Shown here: one piece after another, positions 34,266 to 42,439 of the stretch
Position numbering within the stretch: position 1 is the stretch's first letter
Layout: each line of letters opens with the position of its first letter
Source: Blautia sp.
Lineage (GTDB): Bacteria > Bacillota > Clostridia > Lachnospirales > Lachnospiraceae
DNA length: 64,000 bases
Reading direction: 5' to 3'
Assembly (NCBI GenBank): GCA_017463155.1
Contig: JAFTPT010000009.1
Span: 1-64,000, forward strand
Position numbers and translations under genes: made by a program
Notes under the pieces: generated by a model
What the model was told of the DNA's origin: nothing
The model's input: only the letters and a program-made list of their open reading frames with translations
Databases searched by the model: none

Positions 34266-34877
34266 TCAAGACTTCGGCTTTTCTTCGAGCAGGCGGTCTA
34301 CCAGGTGATCCATGATGTTCCAGAGCGTTGCCCAGCGGAAATGCAGGGTGATGGAATTGTCCCAGAGGAACTGCACCGAGGCATCGAACTCTTCATCCCT
34401 CTCCCAGTACTGAAACCAGACGGGAATCCCCTCGAAGACAGGAATGACAAAGCTGAGGTCACCTCCTTTGGCTTCGGTTCCGCCGAGCTTTTCACACGCG
34501 GCCGCGAGCGCCGGAAGATCTCCGTCAAAGGGGGACAGCCGACGGGCATATTTTTCCAGTCCGGTCGTGGTGGTGTTGGTGCAGAGCTGTGCGATGGAAG
34601 CCCAGGTACCGACAGGGGACGGGCTCGCCGTTGACTTTGTCAGAAGCTCAAAGACAGCCGCCATCTCGCCGCTGTCGGCTTCGCGACCGTTCTGTGTGAG
34701 TACGCCTGTGCGCCGGTCGATCGCGTATTCCTGGCAAAGATAGGTTATATAGAGTGTATCCTCATCGTGCTTAAGCCCGAAGCGGGAGATGATATCCTCC
34801 TGGTTGAAAGTCAGAAAGCGCTGACGGGATTCCCGGAGCAGCTTTTCCTCGGCAGTTTCACGCGGCATTTCGATCAT
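34266..34877 (-). CDS. DUF3786 domain protein
   Basis: A 203-residue soluble protein that resembles the DUF3786 family, found mainly in anaerobic Firmicutes and sulfate reducers. It has no membrane segments. Typical segments are LKHDEDTLYITYLCQEYAID and GTEAKGGDLSFVIPVFEGIPV. The ATG at 34877 has AGGAGG upstream; an earlier in-frame start is not supported. A -35 TTGACG and -10 TATAAT, 19 bp apart on the minus strand (34935-34965), provide its promoter. Function is unknown; it shares a neighbourhood with DUF169, which may or may not mean something. Confidence 0.8.
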   Translation of the reverse strand: MIEMPRETAEEKLLRESRQRFLTFNQEDIISRFGLKHDEDTLYITYLCQEYAIDRRTGVLTQNGREADSGEMAAVFELLTKSTASPSPVGTWASIAQLCTNTTTTGLEKYARRLSPFDGDLPALAAACEKLGGTEAKGGDLSFVIPVFEGIPVWFQYWERDEEFDASVQFLWDNSITLHFRWATLWNIMDHLVDRLLEEKPKS

Positions 34878-34934
34878 GGGAGAACCTCCTTTTTTATTTG
34901 CAGGTACCATAAACGGGTTCATCAGAGTACCATG

Positions 34935-34965
34935 ATTATAACACAGGAACCGTATGCTTCGTCAA
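34935..34965 (-). promoter_or_regulatory. Promoter of DUF3786 gene
   Basis: On the minus strand, TTGACG (34960-34965) and TATAAT (34935-34940) are 19 bp apart. The gene starts about 58 bp downstream at 34877. Confidence 0.65.
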
Positions 34966-35102
34966 CCCGGATCAAATTGAGCAGGCAGAGAAGGGAATAA
35001 TCCGATAGGGTCTTTATAAAGACACTTTTTGCGCGGAAAAATCTGAGCTAACATATATTATGTATATCTATGTATTGTTTTTTTGATATATGGGTAAGGG
35101 CT

Positions 35103-35318
35103 ATGATCATATACAACAGATTATGGGAAACACTGAAAATAAAAGGGATCACCCAGTATGACCTGTATACGCGGTATCATATCAGCAGATCTTTGCTGGA
35201 CAGGCTGCGGAAGAACAAAAATGTGGAGATATACACGTTGGACTATCTGTGCACGATCCTGGATTGCAAGATCGAGGAGATCGTGGAGCATGTCCCGGAT
35301 AATGAGCATGAGCGTTGA
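35103..35318 (+). CDS. Small XRE-type helix-turn-helix protein
   Basis: The 71-residue protein is almost entirely one Cro/C1-type helix-turn-helix: LKIKGITQYDLYTRYHISRS followed by a recognition helix and LDYLCTILDCKIEEIVEHV. The ATG at 35103 has only a weak AAGGG just before it; an earlier ATG at 35070 has none. It is A/T-richer than its neighbours. It precedes the transglutaminase-like gene by 27 bp and might regulate it. Confidence 0.8.
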   Translation: MIIYNRLWETLKIKGITQYDLYTRYHISRSLLDRLRKNKNVEIYTLDYLCTILDCKIEEIVEHVPDNEHER

Positions 35319-35345
35319 ACTTTAAAACAAGAGAGGACCTGAATC

Positions 35346-36134
35346 ATGAGAAGACTGAATCTGCGGAAAATCCTGTTGCTTGCCTGTTTTGCCATTATGC
35401 TTCTTCCTATCTCCGTCAGCGCGGCGGTCAAGAACGGGATCAAGGTGAACCAGTGGACCGGCAAAGGCGGAAACTATTACTATCTTGACGAGAACGGCAA
35501 ATACAAAAAGGGCGTTCACAAGATCAAGAATAAACTCTACTTCTTTGACTCGAACGGCGTACAGCGCACCGGCTGGCGCAAAAAAGGAAGCGCCTATTAT
35601 TATTTCAATATCGGCAAGAAGGCGGACGGCTACCGGGTGAGCAAATGTACGGTCAACGGGATCAAGATCGCCGCGGACGGCAAGGCCCAGCTTACGAATG
35701 AGCGGGCACGCAGAAAAGTCGCGGTGATGGTGCAGATCAATGAGTGGGTCGACAAGATCACCAGTCCCTGGAAGACCAGGGACCAGAAACTGAAACAGTG
35801 CTTTGATTATCTTCGCAAGAATATCCCGTACCGGTATGTCAGCGGCTTCCGGGGCAAGACAGACACCAACTGGGACCTGTGGGGCGCGGAGTATGTCCTG
35901 AAGAACAGAAAATCTGACTGCCATCCGTTCGCATCAACCTTTGCCTACATGGCCAATGCGCTCGGGTACAAGGATATCAAGGTATGTTCTCTGGTCTGGC
36001 ACAGTTTCACCTATGTGGACGGGAAGTATTATGATGTCAGCCTGGCACGCCATAATAAGACCAGCTACTACTACTTTGGAATGAAGTCCTACTATAAGAA
36101 TCAGATCCGGTATACCAGGAATATCAACACCTGA
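35346..36134 (+). CDS. Secreted transglutaminase-like protein with cell-wall-binding-type repeats
   Basis: A 262-residue exported protein. Residues 1-26 are a signal peptide ending VSA-AV. Residues about 38-95 hold two or three glycine/tyrosine-rich repeats (YYYLDENGKYKKG, LYFFDSNGVQRTG, YYYFNIGKKADG) like choline/glucan-binding repeats. The C-terminal half resembles a transglutaminase/protease fold with Cys in SDCHPFASTFAYM, His in WHSFTYVDG and Asp in YYDVSLA. Proteins of this kind in Lachnospiraceae are usually attached to the surface. The enzyme could cut or cross-link wall or proteins; which is not known. Confidence 0.85.
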   Translation: MRRLNLRKILLLACFAIMLLPISVSAAVKNGIKVNQWTGKGGNYYYLDENGKYKKGVHKIKNKLYFFDSNGVQRTGWRKKGSAYYYFNIGKKADGYRVSKCTVNGIKIAADGKAQLTNERARRKVAVMVQINEWVDKITSPWKTRDQKLKQCFDYLRKNIPYRYVSGFRGKTDTNWDLWGAEYVLKNRKSDCHPFASTFAYMANALGYKDIKVCSLVWHSFTYVDGKYYDVSLARHNKTSYYYFGMKSYYKNQIRYTRNINT

Positions 36135-36248
36135 CCGGAGAACTGTCTGTCATGCAAAGACAGCTGTCCGCAGTCCTTGACAGAAAGACAGCCGTCCCGC
36201 ATGGGCAAACATTTACAAAAATAACGGCAAAAAATCGCAAAATACTTG

Positions 36249-36277
36249 TTGAAATCCCATAATGACAGTGCTATGAT
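36249..36277 (+). promoter_or_regulatory. Promoter of small hypothetical gene
   Basis: TTGAAA (36249-36254) and TATGAT (36272-36277) are 17 bp apart. Downstream, AGCGAAAA and TTTTCGCT form a small hairpin at about 36298-36316 in the leader of the 61-residue gene. Confidence 0.75.
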
Positions 36278-36352
36278 GAGGGCGAAGCAAAGGAAAAAGC
36301 GAAAATCGTTTTCGCTTTTGGAATGATAGAATGTTCGCGGGAGGAATACATC

Positions 36353-36538
36353 ATGGAAAAAACATTGTCGGAGATGAACAACAGAGAGCTTTTCAGTGTA
36401 CTGTCCGGTTCCAGAGGGATCATGCCGCAGATGATGCTCCGCAAGGTCGTCCTGGCTTACCGTAAACGCCGCCAGAGCACCAACGTCGACCTGATGACCA
36501 TGGTGAAGGCATATATGAACGGTGAGTGCAGCGACTGA
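36353..36538 (+). CDS. Small hypothetical protein, 61 residues
   Basis: A short reading frame beginning at an ATG with GGGAGGA upstream, and preceded by a good promoter and a leader hairpin. The product is mixed in charge, with a basic middle (VVLAYRKRRQ) and no membrane segment or signal. No family is recognised. The ribosome binding site and promoter make it likely to be expressed. The amount of lysine and arginine could fit nucleic-acid binding, but there is no motif to show it. Confidence 0.65.
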   Translation: MEKTLSEMNNRELFSVLSGSRGIMPQMMLRKVVLAYRKRRQSTNVDLMTMVKAYMNGECSD

Positions 36539-36562
36539 CAAAGGAATCACCGCCAGACAGAC

Positions 36563-36591
36563 TTGACAGCAAATGTATGAATGTGTAAGAA
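36563..36591 (+). promoter_or_regulatory. Promoter of Dus gene with leader hairpin
   Basis: TTGACA (36563-36568) and TAAGAA (36586-36591) are 17 bp apart. The hairpin AAACGTCGGG/CCCGGCGTTT (36596-36620) lies at the expected transcript start, so the mRNA would begin with a stem. The same hairpin might terminate read-through from the small upstream gene. Confidence 0.6.
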
Positions 36592-36658
36592 TCAGAAACG
36601 TCGGGATCACCCCGGCGTTTCTTGTGTCATTGTATACAAGTAACCGAGGAGGAAACCG

Positions 36659-37615
36659 ATGCGTTTTTATTTTGCACCGATGGAAGGGATCACGCTGCAT
36701 CCGTTCCGGCAGATCCATCATGAATTCTTTCCGGGGATCACAAAGTATTTTACTCCGTTTCTGGTGGCCAACCAGACCTGTACGTTCAAGCGGAAGGAGA
36801 TCAGGGATATCCTTCCCGAAAATAACAGAGGGCTTTCGCTCGTTCCGCAGATCCTCGGCAACAAGGCGGAGGAGGTCTGGTGGGCGCTGCGGGAACTGCA
36901 GTCCTATGGCTACCAGGAACTGAACCTGAACCTGGGATGCCCGTCGCCGACGGTTACTTCCAGAGGAAAGGGCGCCGGATTTCTGGCTGATCCGGACCGG
37001 CTGGATGCTTTTCTGGATTCGATATTTGAAAAACGTGACCGCGAGACCGGGGAGGGTATAGAGCCGTTCCTGCTGTCTGTCAAGACACGGATCGGGATCG
37101 AGGACGGCCGGGAGGCGGCCGCCCTGCTCTCTGTTTACAACCGGTATCCGATCCATGAGCTGATCGTACATCCCAGGTTCAAAAAGCAGCTCTACAAGGG
37201 GACACCGGACCTGGACGTGTTTCAGATGTTTTATGAGGAAAGCCGGAATCCGGTCTGCTATAACGGAGATATCCGGACGGCCGAAGATCAGGATGAGCTG
37301 CTGAAGCGCTTCCCGAAGCTCGAGGCGGTGATGATCGGCCGGGGACTGGTCCGAGACCCGTCTCTGGTGCGGCAGCTGCAGGGGAACGAAGGGGCGGATC
37401 TTCTACTGCTCCGGAAATACCACGATGCATTGGCGGCCGGATACAGAGAATGCTTTGCCGACGATCTGCATGTGATCGGCAAGATGAAGGAGATCTGGTA
37501 CTACATGGAGGACCGTGTCCCGCATGAAGAAAAGGACATGAAAAAACTGCATAAAGCGAGGAATATGGCACAGTACGAGGCGGCCGCTGCCAAGCTGTTC
37601 GGCACCGGGCAGTAG
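36659..37615 (+). CDS. tRNA-dihydrouridine synthase family protein
   Basis: A 318-residue FMN-dependent reductase of the Dus family, which reduces uridines in tRNA D-loops. Features are the start FYFAPMEGITLHPFR, LNLNLGCPSPTVTSRGKGAG with the catalytic-type cysteine, SVKTRIGIED, HELIVHPRFKKQLYKG and YNGDI. It has AGGAGG before the ATG. It is a single-gene unit with its own promoter and terminator. Which tRNA position it modifies is not clear; the LNLGCPSP cysteine is intact. Confidence 0.9.
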   Translation: MRFYFAPMEGITLHPFRQIHHEFFPGITKYFTPFLVANQTCTFKRKEIRDILPENNRGLSLVPQILGNKAEEVWWALRELQSYGYQELNLNLGCPSPTVTSRGKGAGFLADPDRLDAFLDSIFEKRDRETGEGIEPFLLSVKTRIGIEDGREAAALLSVYNRYPIHELIVHPRFKKQLYKGTPDLDVFQMFYEESRNPVCYNGDIRTAEDQDELLKRFPKLEAVMIGRGLVRDPSLVRQLQGNEGADLLLLRKYHDALAAGYRECFADDLHVIGKMKEIWYYMEDRVPHEEKDMKKLHKARNMAQYEAAAAKLFGTGQ

Positions 37616-37631
37616 AAGGCCGCGTACGCTG

Positions 37632-37674
37632 TACACGGAAAAGGCTGCCCCGACGGGGCAGCCTTTTCCGTGTA
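37632..37674. terminator. Bidirectional terminator after Dus gene
   Basis: A perfect 20-bp stem at 37632-37651 and 37655-37674 encloses only GAC. The A4 and T4 runs are inside the stem. It separates the Dus gene from the convergent DUF1508 gene. Confidence 0.87.
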
Positions 37675-37684
37675 TGATCGAAGA

Positions 37685-38056
37685 TTATTCCTTGACGGTC
37701 GGTGCGTCCGGCGCGTTCTTTTTGACGCTCGCGATGCCGTTCAGGCAGGCTTTCATGGTGGTGTAGCCCTCACTGGTCGCGATGATCTGGCCGTTCTTGG
37801 CTTTCAGGCGGAACCTGGCTTCGCCGGCCTTGTCATTGTAGACTTCGAACTTGGGGTTTCGGATCCTGGTATAGCCTTCCTCAGTCTGATCTTCGATCTC
37901 CGCGATGGGAGCGTTGTTGATGACGCTGGCGATTCCCTTTTTGCAGGAATTCAGGGAGGCATAAACCTGTGACGATGCGATGACCTGTCCATTGGTGGCT
38001 TTAAGATCGAATTTGACGCCGCCGGACTTGGTGTCTTTGATGACGAACTTACCCAT
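37685..38056 (-). CDS. DUF1508 (YegP-like) protein with two repeats
   Basis: This 123-residue protein consists of two copies of the short YegP/DUF1508 motif, each with a KF(V/E)-x-(D/N)-x-G-x-x-(K/R)F-x-L-K-A-x-NGQ-I/V-I-A-T/S pattern (about residues 3-48 and 65-110). The two-repeat protein folds as a pseudo-dimer in relatives. AAGGAGG precedes the ATG. Its minus-strand promoter (TTGCAG, 17 bp, TATAAT, within 38122-38150) faces the murE promoter. Function is unknown. Confidence 0.88.
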   Translation of the reverse strand: MGKFVIKDTKSGGVKFDLKATNGQVIASSQVYASLNSCKKGIASVINNAPIAEIEDQTEEGYTRIRNPKFEVYNDKAGEARFRLKAKNGQIIATSEGYTTMKACLNGIASVKKNAPDAPTVKE

Positions 38057-38121
38057 GTGTGCTTCCTCCTTGTCTGAAAAACGTTCCGATCCGACAAAAA
38101 TTGTCGAAACCTTTCCACTAC

Positions 38122-38150
38122 ATTATAATGCATTGATAAATTTACTGCAA
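38122..38150 (-). promoter_or_regulatory. Promoter of DUF1508 gene
   Basis: On the minus strand, TTGCAG (38145-38150) and TATAAT (38122-38127) are 17 bp apart. It is back to back with the murE promoter. Confidence 0.75.
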
Positions 38151-38151
38151 G

Positions 38152-38180
38152 TTGAAATCACAGCATTTCTGTGGTATTCT
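38152..38180 (+). promoter_or_regulatory. Promoter of murE operon
   Basis: TTGAAA (38152-38157) and TATTCT (38175-38180) are 17 bp apart, about 60 bp before the murE start. The genes from murE to thiamine pyrophosphokinase then run with short gaps or overlaps, so this may be the main promoter of the 13-kb operon. Confidence 0.7.
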
Positions 38181-38242
38181 TGAAAGATAGAATGCCAAGT
38201 TATGTCTACAGGCAATGTCCTGGAGAAACAGGAGGAATTTGA

Positions 38243-39700
38243 ATGAAGCTTTCATCCTTGCTGGAACATCTGGAATACAAGATCCTTCAGGGGAGTCCGG
38301 ACCGCGAAGTGACGGCCGTCGTCTATGATTCCCGGAAGGTGACGAAGGGATCGCTGTTCATCTGCATCCGCGGGGCGGTTGTGGACGGCCATACATTTGC
38401 CGCTGACGTCGTATCCAAAGGGGCTGAGGTCCTGGTCGTGGAGGAACCGGTGGAGGCCGGAAGCGATGTGACCGTGGTTCAGGTCGGGGATACCCGCTAT
38501 GCCATGGCCTTTATTTCGGCTGCCTGGTTCGGGCATCCGGCAGATTCTCTGACGACCATCGGGATCACGGGCACCAAGGGAAAGACGACCACGACCTACA
38601 TGGTCAGGTCCATCCTGGAGAACGCCGGCTACAAGGTAGGACTCATCGGCACGATCGAAGCGATCATCGGCGACGAGGTCATCCCGGCTGCCAATACGAC
38701 CCCGGAGTCCTATGTGATCCAGGAGTATTTCCGCCGGATGGTGGATGCAGGGATCAACTGCGTGGTGATGGAGGTCTCCTCCCAGGGACTGATGCTTCAC
38801 CGGACGCAGGGCTTTGTCTTTGATTACGGGATCTTTACCAACATTGAACCGGACCACATCGGCCCGAATGAGCACAGGGATTTTGCCCATTACCTGGCGT
38901 GCAAGGCCATGCTTCTTTCGCAGTGCCGGGTCGGGATCGTCAACCGGGACGATCCGCATTTTGCAGAGATCGTGAAGGATCATACCTGTACGCTCGAGAC
39001 CTATGGTTTTTCACCGGAGGCGGATCTTCGGGCGGAGGATGCTTCCCTGGTAGGCGGCAGAGGGTATCTCGGGATCTCCTATCATGTAAAAGGATTGATG
39101 GATTTCCCGGTCGAGATCGATATCCCCGGCAAATTCAGTATCTATAATTCGCTGACGGCCATCGCGATCTGCCGCCATTTCAATGTCTCGGAGGAGAACA
39201 TCATAAAGGCCCTCCGGGTCGCGAAGGTCAAGGGCCGGATCGAGATGGTCAAGGTATCGGATGAATTCACCCTGATGATCGACTACGCGCACAACGCCAT
39301 GGCGCTGGAGAGCCTTCTGACGACCCTTCGCGAGTATCATCCGCACAGGCTCGTCTGCCTGTTCGGCTGCGGCGGCAACCGGTCAAAGCTCCGCCGCTTT
39401 GAGATGGGTGAGGTGTCGGGACGGCTCGCGGATCTTACGATCATCACGTCGGACAATCCCCGGAATGAAGAGCCGCAGGCGATCATCGACGATATACGTA
39501 CCGGCATGGAAAAAACAGATGGAAAGTATGTGGAGATCATCGACCGGAAGGAAGCGATCGCCTATGCGATCCGGAACGGGGAGCCGGGCGATATCATCGT
39601 TCTGGCCGGAAAGGGCCATGAGGATTACCAGGAGATCCGCGGGAAAAAGTACCCGATGGATGAGAGAGTGCTGATCCGGGAGATCCTGGAGGGAAAATAA
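38243..39700 (+). CDS. murE: UDP-MurNAc-L-Ala-D-Glu--meso-DAP ligase
   Basis: MurE adds the third residue to the peptidoglycan stem peptide in the cytoplasm. The 485-residue protein has the ATP loop GTKGKTTTTY near residue 112, the substrate region NTTPESYVIQEYF, and DNPRNEEP near residue 400; the DNPR motif is the sign of meso-diaminopimelate rather than lysine specificity. AGGAGG precedes the ATG. That fits with dapL at 2235-3449. It is the first gene of the long operon and is followed 3 bp later by priA. Confidence 0.95.
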   Translation: MKLSSLLEHLEYKILQGSPDREVTAVVYDSRKVTKGSLFICIRGAVVDGHTFAADVVSKGAEVLVVEEPVEAGSDVTVVQVGDTRYAMAFISAAWFGHPADSLTTIGITGTKGKTTTTYMVRSILENAGYKVGLIGTIEAIIGDEVIPAANTTPESYVIQEYFRRMVDAGINCVVMEVSSQGLMLHRTQGFVFDYGIFTNIEPDHIGPNEHRDFAHYLACKAMLLSQCRVGIVNRDDPHFAEIVKDHTCTLETYGFSPEADLRAEDASLVGGRGYLGISYHVKGLMDFPVEIDIPGKFSIYNSLTAIAICRHFNVSEENIIKALRVAKVKGRIEMVKVSDEFTLMIDYAHNAMALESLLTTLREYHPHRLVCLFGCGGNRSKLRRFEMGEVSGRLADLTIITSDNPRNEEPQAIIDDIRTGMEKTDGKYVEIIDRKEAIAYAIRNGEPGDIIVLAGKGHEDYQEIRGKKYPMDERVLIREILEGK

Positions 39701-39703
39701 ACA

Positions 39704-41923
39704 TTGTATGCAGAAGTGATCATTGATATATCGTCAGACAAGCTCGACAGAGGATTCTCCTACCGGGTTCCGGAGGAGCTGGTCCCACGGGTCCAGATCG
39801 GCATGGTGGTCAACGTCCCCTTCGGGAAAGGCAACCAGCTGCGGCAGGGATACGTGATCGGCCTTTCGGATGAAGCAGGATACGCGGAGGACAAGGTCAA
39901 GGAGATCCGCGGGATCGCGATCGACAGTGAGACAAACGAATCGAGACTGATCGCGCTGGCAGACTGGCTGAGAGGCAATTACGGAGGGACGATGCTCCAG
40001 GCCCTGAAGACCGTCCTTCCCATCCGTGAAAAGGTCCGGGCGAAAGAGAACAGGAAAGTGATCCTGACCGCAGACCCGGAGACAGCGGAAGATGAACTGG
40101 CCTTTCTTCGGGGGACCCGCTATAAGGCGCGGACACGGCTTCTGGAGGGACTTCTCGCCTCGGAGGACGGGAGCCTCTCCCTGCAGGAAGCGAGAGCGCT
40201 GGGGATGAACGCCTCCGTCGCCGGGTATTTTGTACAGAAGGATATGATCCGGCTGGACAGCCGCGAAGCGCTCCGGCTTTCCCTGGATCCTTCGGATTAC
40301 GAGCGGCTGCCGGAAGCAGCCCTGTCAGAGAGCCAGGAGGAAGCGGCGGCGAAGATCCGTGAAGAGTGGCGGCGGGAAGCACCGAGGCCGGTCCTTCTCC
40401 ACGGCGTGACCGGGAGCGGCAAGACCGAGGTCTATATGAAGCTGATCGAGGAGGTCCTCGCAGAGGGACGGGAGGTCATCGTCCTGATCCCGGAGATCTC
40501 GCTGACCTACCAGACGGTACGACGGTTTTACGGCCGGTTCGGGGATCAGGTATCCGTTCTGAATTCCCGGCTTTCCCAGGGGGAACGCTACGACCAGTTC
40601 AAACGGGCAAAGCGAGGGGATATCCGGATCATGGTGGGCCCGCGGTCGGCGCTCTTTACGCCCTTTACAAGGCTGGGGCTGATCATCATGGATGAGGAAC
40701 ATGAGCCGGCCTATAAGAGCGAGAGTACGCCCCGTTATCACGCCAGGGAAACGGCCGTCGAACGTGCCCGCATGGAAGGGGCGAGGGTGGTCCTGGGGTC
40801 TGCGACGCCTTCTCTGGAGGCGTACAGCCGGGCGGAAGCAGGGGAGTACCTCCTGGTAAGCCTGGAAGGCCGCTATGAAGAGAGACCGCTTCCCCGCGTG
40901 CACATTGCAGATCTCCGGGAGGAACTGAAGTCCGGGAACCGGTCGATCCTGAGCCGTGCGCTCCGGGCGGAGCTGGAGCAATGCCTGCGCGCCAAAGAGC
41001 AGGCGATGCTTTTTCTTAACCGGCGGGGGTACGCCGGGTTTGTATCGTGCCGCACCTGCGGCCATGTGATGAAATGCCCCCACTGTGAGGTCTCGCTCTC
41101 ACAGCATAACAACGGCACCCTGGTCTGCCACTACTGCGGGTTTACCATGCCGATGCCCTCCGGCTGTCCGGAATGCGGTTCCACGTATATCGGCGGCTTC
41201 AAGGCGGGCACACAGCAGGTGGAGCAGGTGCTGAAAAGGACCTTCCCGGAAGCAAGGGTCCTTCGGATGGATTCGGACACGACACGGACGAAGGGCAGCT
41301 ACGAGCAGATCCTTTCAGCCTTTGCGGCCCATGAGGCGGACATCCTCCTGGGTACCCAGATGATCGTCAAAGGACATGATTTTCCGGATGTCACGCTCGT
41401 GGGCGTGCTGGCAGCGGACCTGTCGCTCTACGCGTCGGACTATCATTCGGCGGAGCGTACCTTCCAGCTGCTGACGCAGGCGGTGGGACGATCGGGCCGG
41501 GGGAGGAATCCGGGCAGGGCGGTCATTCAGACCTACCATCCGGAGCATTACAGTATCCGCGCGGCGGTCAGCCAGGATTACAGGGCTTTTTATGAGGAAG
41601 AATACAGTTACCGTATGCTGATGAGCTACCCGCCGACCGGGCATATGCTGGCCGTGCTCGGCGCATCGGAGGATGAGGACCTCCTGACGGAGGGCATGGG
41701 CCATATCGCGGCCCTGGTCGGAAGGATCGGTGTCCGGCCGGAACCGGGCCTGATCGGACCGGCCCCCGAAGCGGTCGGCCGGATCAGGGATCAGTACAGG
41801 CAGGTGCTGTACCTGAAGCATCCGCAGCATGAAGCATTGGTGCACATAAAGGATATAGTTGAAAGATACGTGGAGATCAATTCCGGATTCCGAAGGATCC
41901 TGATCCAGGTGGATCTGGTCTAG
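39704..41923 (+). CDS. priA: Primosomal helicase PriA
   Basis: PriA restarts stalled replication forks by loading the primosome. The 739-residue protein starts with the PriA 3'-end-binding region (YAEVIIDISSDKLDRGFSY). The helicase core follows: Walker A GVTGSGKTEVY near residue 235, DEEHE, and a zinc region with cysteines in CRTCGHVMKCPHC, CHYCG and CPECGS. The start is TTG at 39704, with GGAGGG ten bases earlier inside the end of murE. Length and motif order are normal. Confidence 0.95.
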   Translation: MYAEVIIDISSDKLDRGFSYRVPEELVPRVQIGMVVNVPFGKGNQLRQGYVIGLSDEAGYAEDKVKEIRGIAIDSETNESRLIALADWLRGNYGGTMLQALKTVLPIREKVRAKENRKVILTADPETAEDELAFLRGTRYKARTRLLEGLLASEDGSLSLQEARALGMNASVAGYFVQKDMIRLDSREALRLSLDPSDYERLPEAALSESQEEAAAKIREEWRREAPRPVLLHGVTGSGKTEVYMKLIEEVLAEGREVIVLIPEISLTYQTVRRFYGRFGDQVSVLNSRLSQGERYDQFKRAKRGDIRIMVGPRSALFTPFTRLGLIIMDEEHEPAYKSESTPRYHARETAVERARMEGARVVLGSATPSLEAYSRAEAGEYLLVSLEGRYEERPLPRVHIADLREELKSGNRSILSRALRAELEQCLRAKEQAMLFLNRRGYAGFVSCRTCGHVMKCPHCEVSLSQHNNGTLVCHYCGFTMPMPSGCPECGSTYIGGFKAGTQQVEQVLKRTFPEARVLRMDSDTTRTKGSYEQILSAFAAHEADILLGTQMIVKGHDFPDVTLVGVLAADLSLYASDYHSAERTFQLLTQAVGRSGRGRNPGRAVIQTYHPEHYSIRAAVSQDYRAFYEEEYSYRMLMSYPPTGHMLAVLGASEDEDLLTEGMGHIAALVGRIGVRPEPGLIGPAPEAVGRIRDQYRQVLYLKHPQHEALVHIKDIVERYVEINSGFRRILIQVDLV

Positions 41924-41950
41924 ACATATCGTATACGAAGGAGGAAAAAA

Positions 41951-42439
41951 ATGGCTTTACGAACGATTCGGACGGAAGGCGACGAGGTACTGACCAAAAA
42001 ATGCAGAATGGTGACGGAGATGACGCCGCGTCTTCGTGAGCTTGTACAGGATATGCTGGATACGATGTACGATGCCAGCGGTGTCGGCCTGGCCGCCCCG
42101 CAGGTGGGCGTGCTCCGGCGCATCGTAGTGATCGATGTGGGCGACGGCCCGCTCGTCCTGGTCAATCCGGAGATCGTGGAACAGAGCGGAGAACAGACCG
42201 GCGAAGAAGGATGCTTAAGCGTCCCCGGTATGTCCGGCGTCGTGACCAGGCCGCAGCACGTGAAGGTGCGTGCCCAGAATGAAGATATGGAAACCGTCGA
42301 ATACGAAGGGGATGATCTTCTGGCGAGAGCGTTCTGCCATGAGCTGGATCATCTGGAAGGCAGGATGTACACATCCCTGGTGGAGGGAGAACTCCACGAA
42401 GTAACCTACAGCGAGGAAGAGGACGATGCGGATGAATAA
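41951..42439 (+). CDS. def: Peptide deformylase
   Basis: This 162-residue Fe/Zn peptidase removes the formyl group from nascent proteins. All three deformylase motifs are present: GVGLAAPQVG, EEGCLSVPG and HELDHLEG. AAGGAGG precedes the ATG. The next gene encodes the methionyl-tRNA formyltransferase that adds the group, and it overlaps by 14 bp, so both ends of the formyl cycle are translationally coupled. Confidence 0.96.
   Translation: MALRTIRTEGDEVLTKKCRMVTEMTPRLRELVQDMLDTMYDASGVGLAAPQVGVLRRIVVIDVGDGPLVLVNPEIVEQSGEQTGEEGCLSVPGMSGVVTRPQHVKVRAQNEDMETVEYEGDDLLARAFCHELDHLEGRMYTSLVEGELHEVTYSEEEDDADE

Noticed and set aside
39704..39712. Frame problem between murE and priA because priA lacks an ATG
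   Set aside because: TTG is an accepted start, GGAGGG is well placed and the protein begins with the normal PriA N-terminus, so no frameshift is needed.
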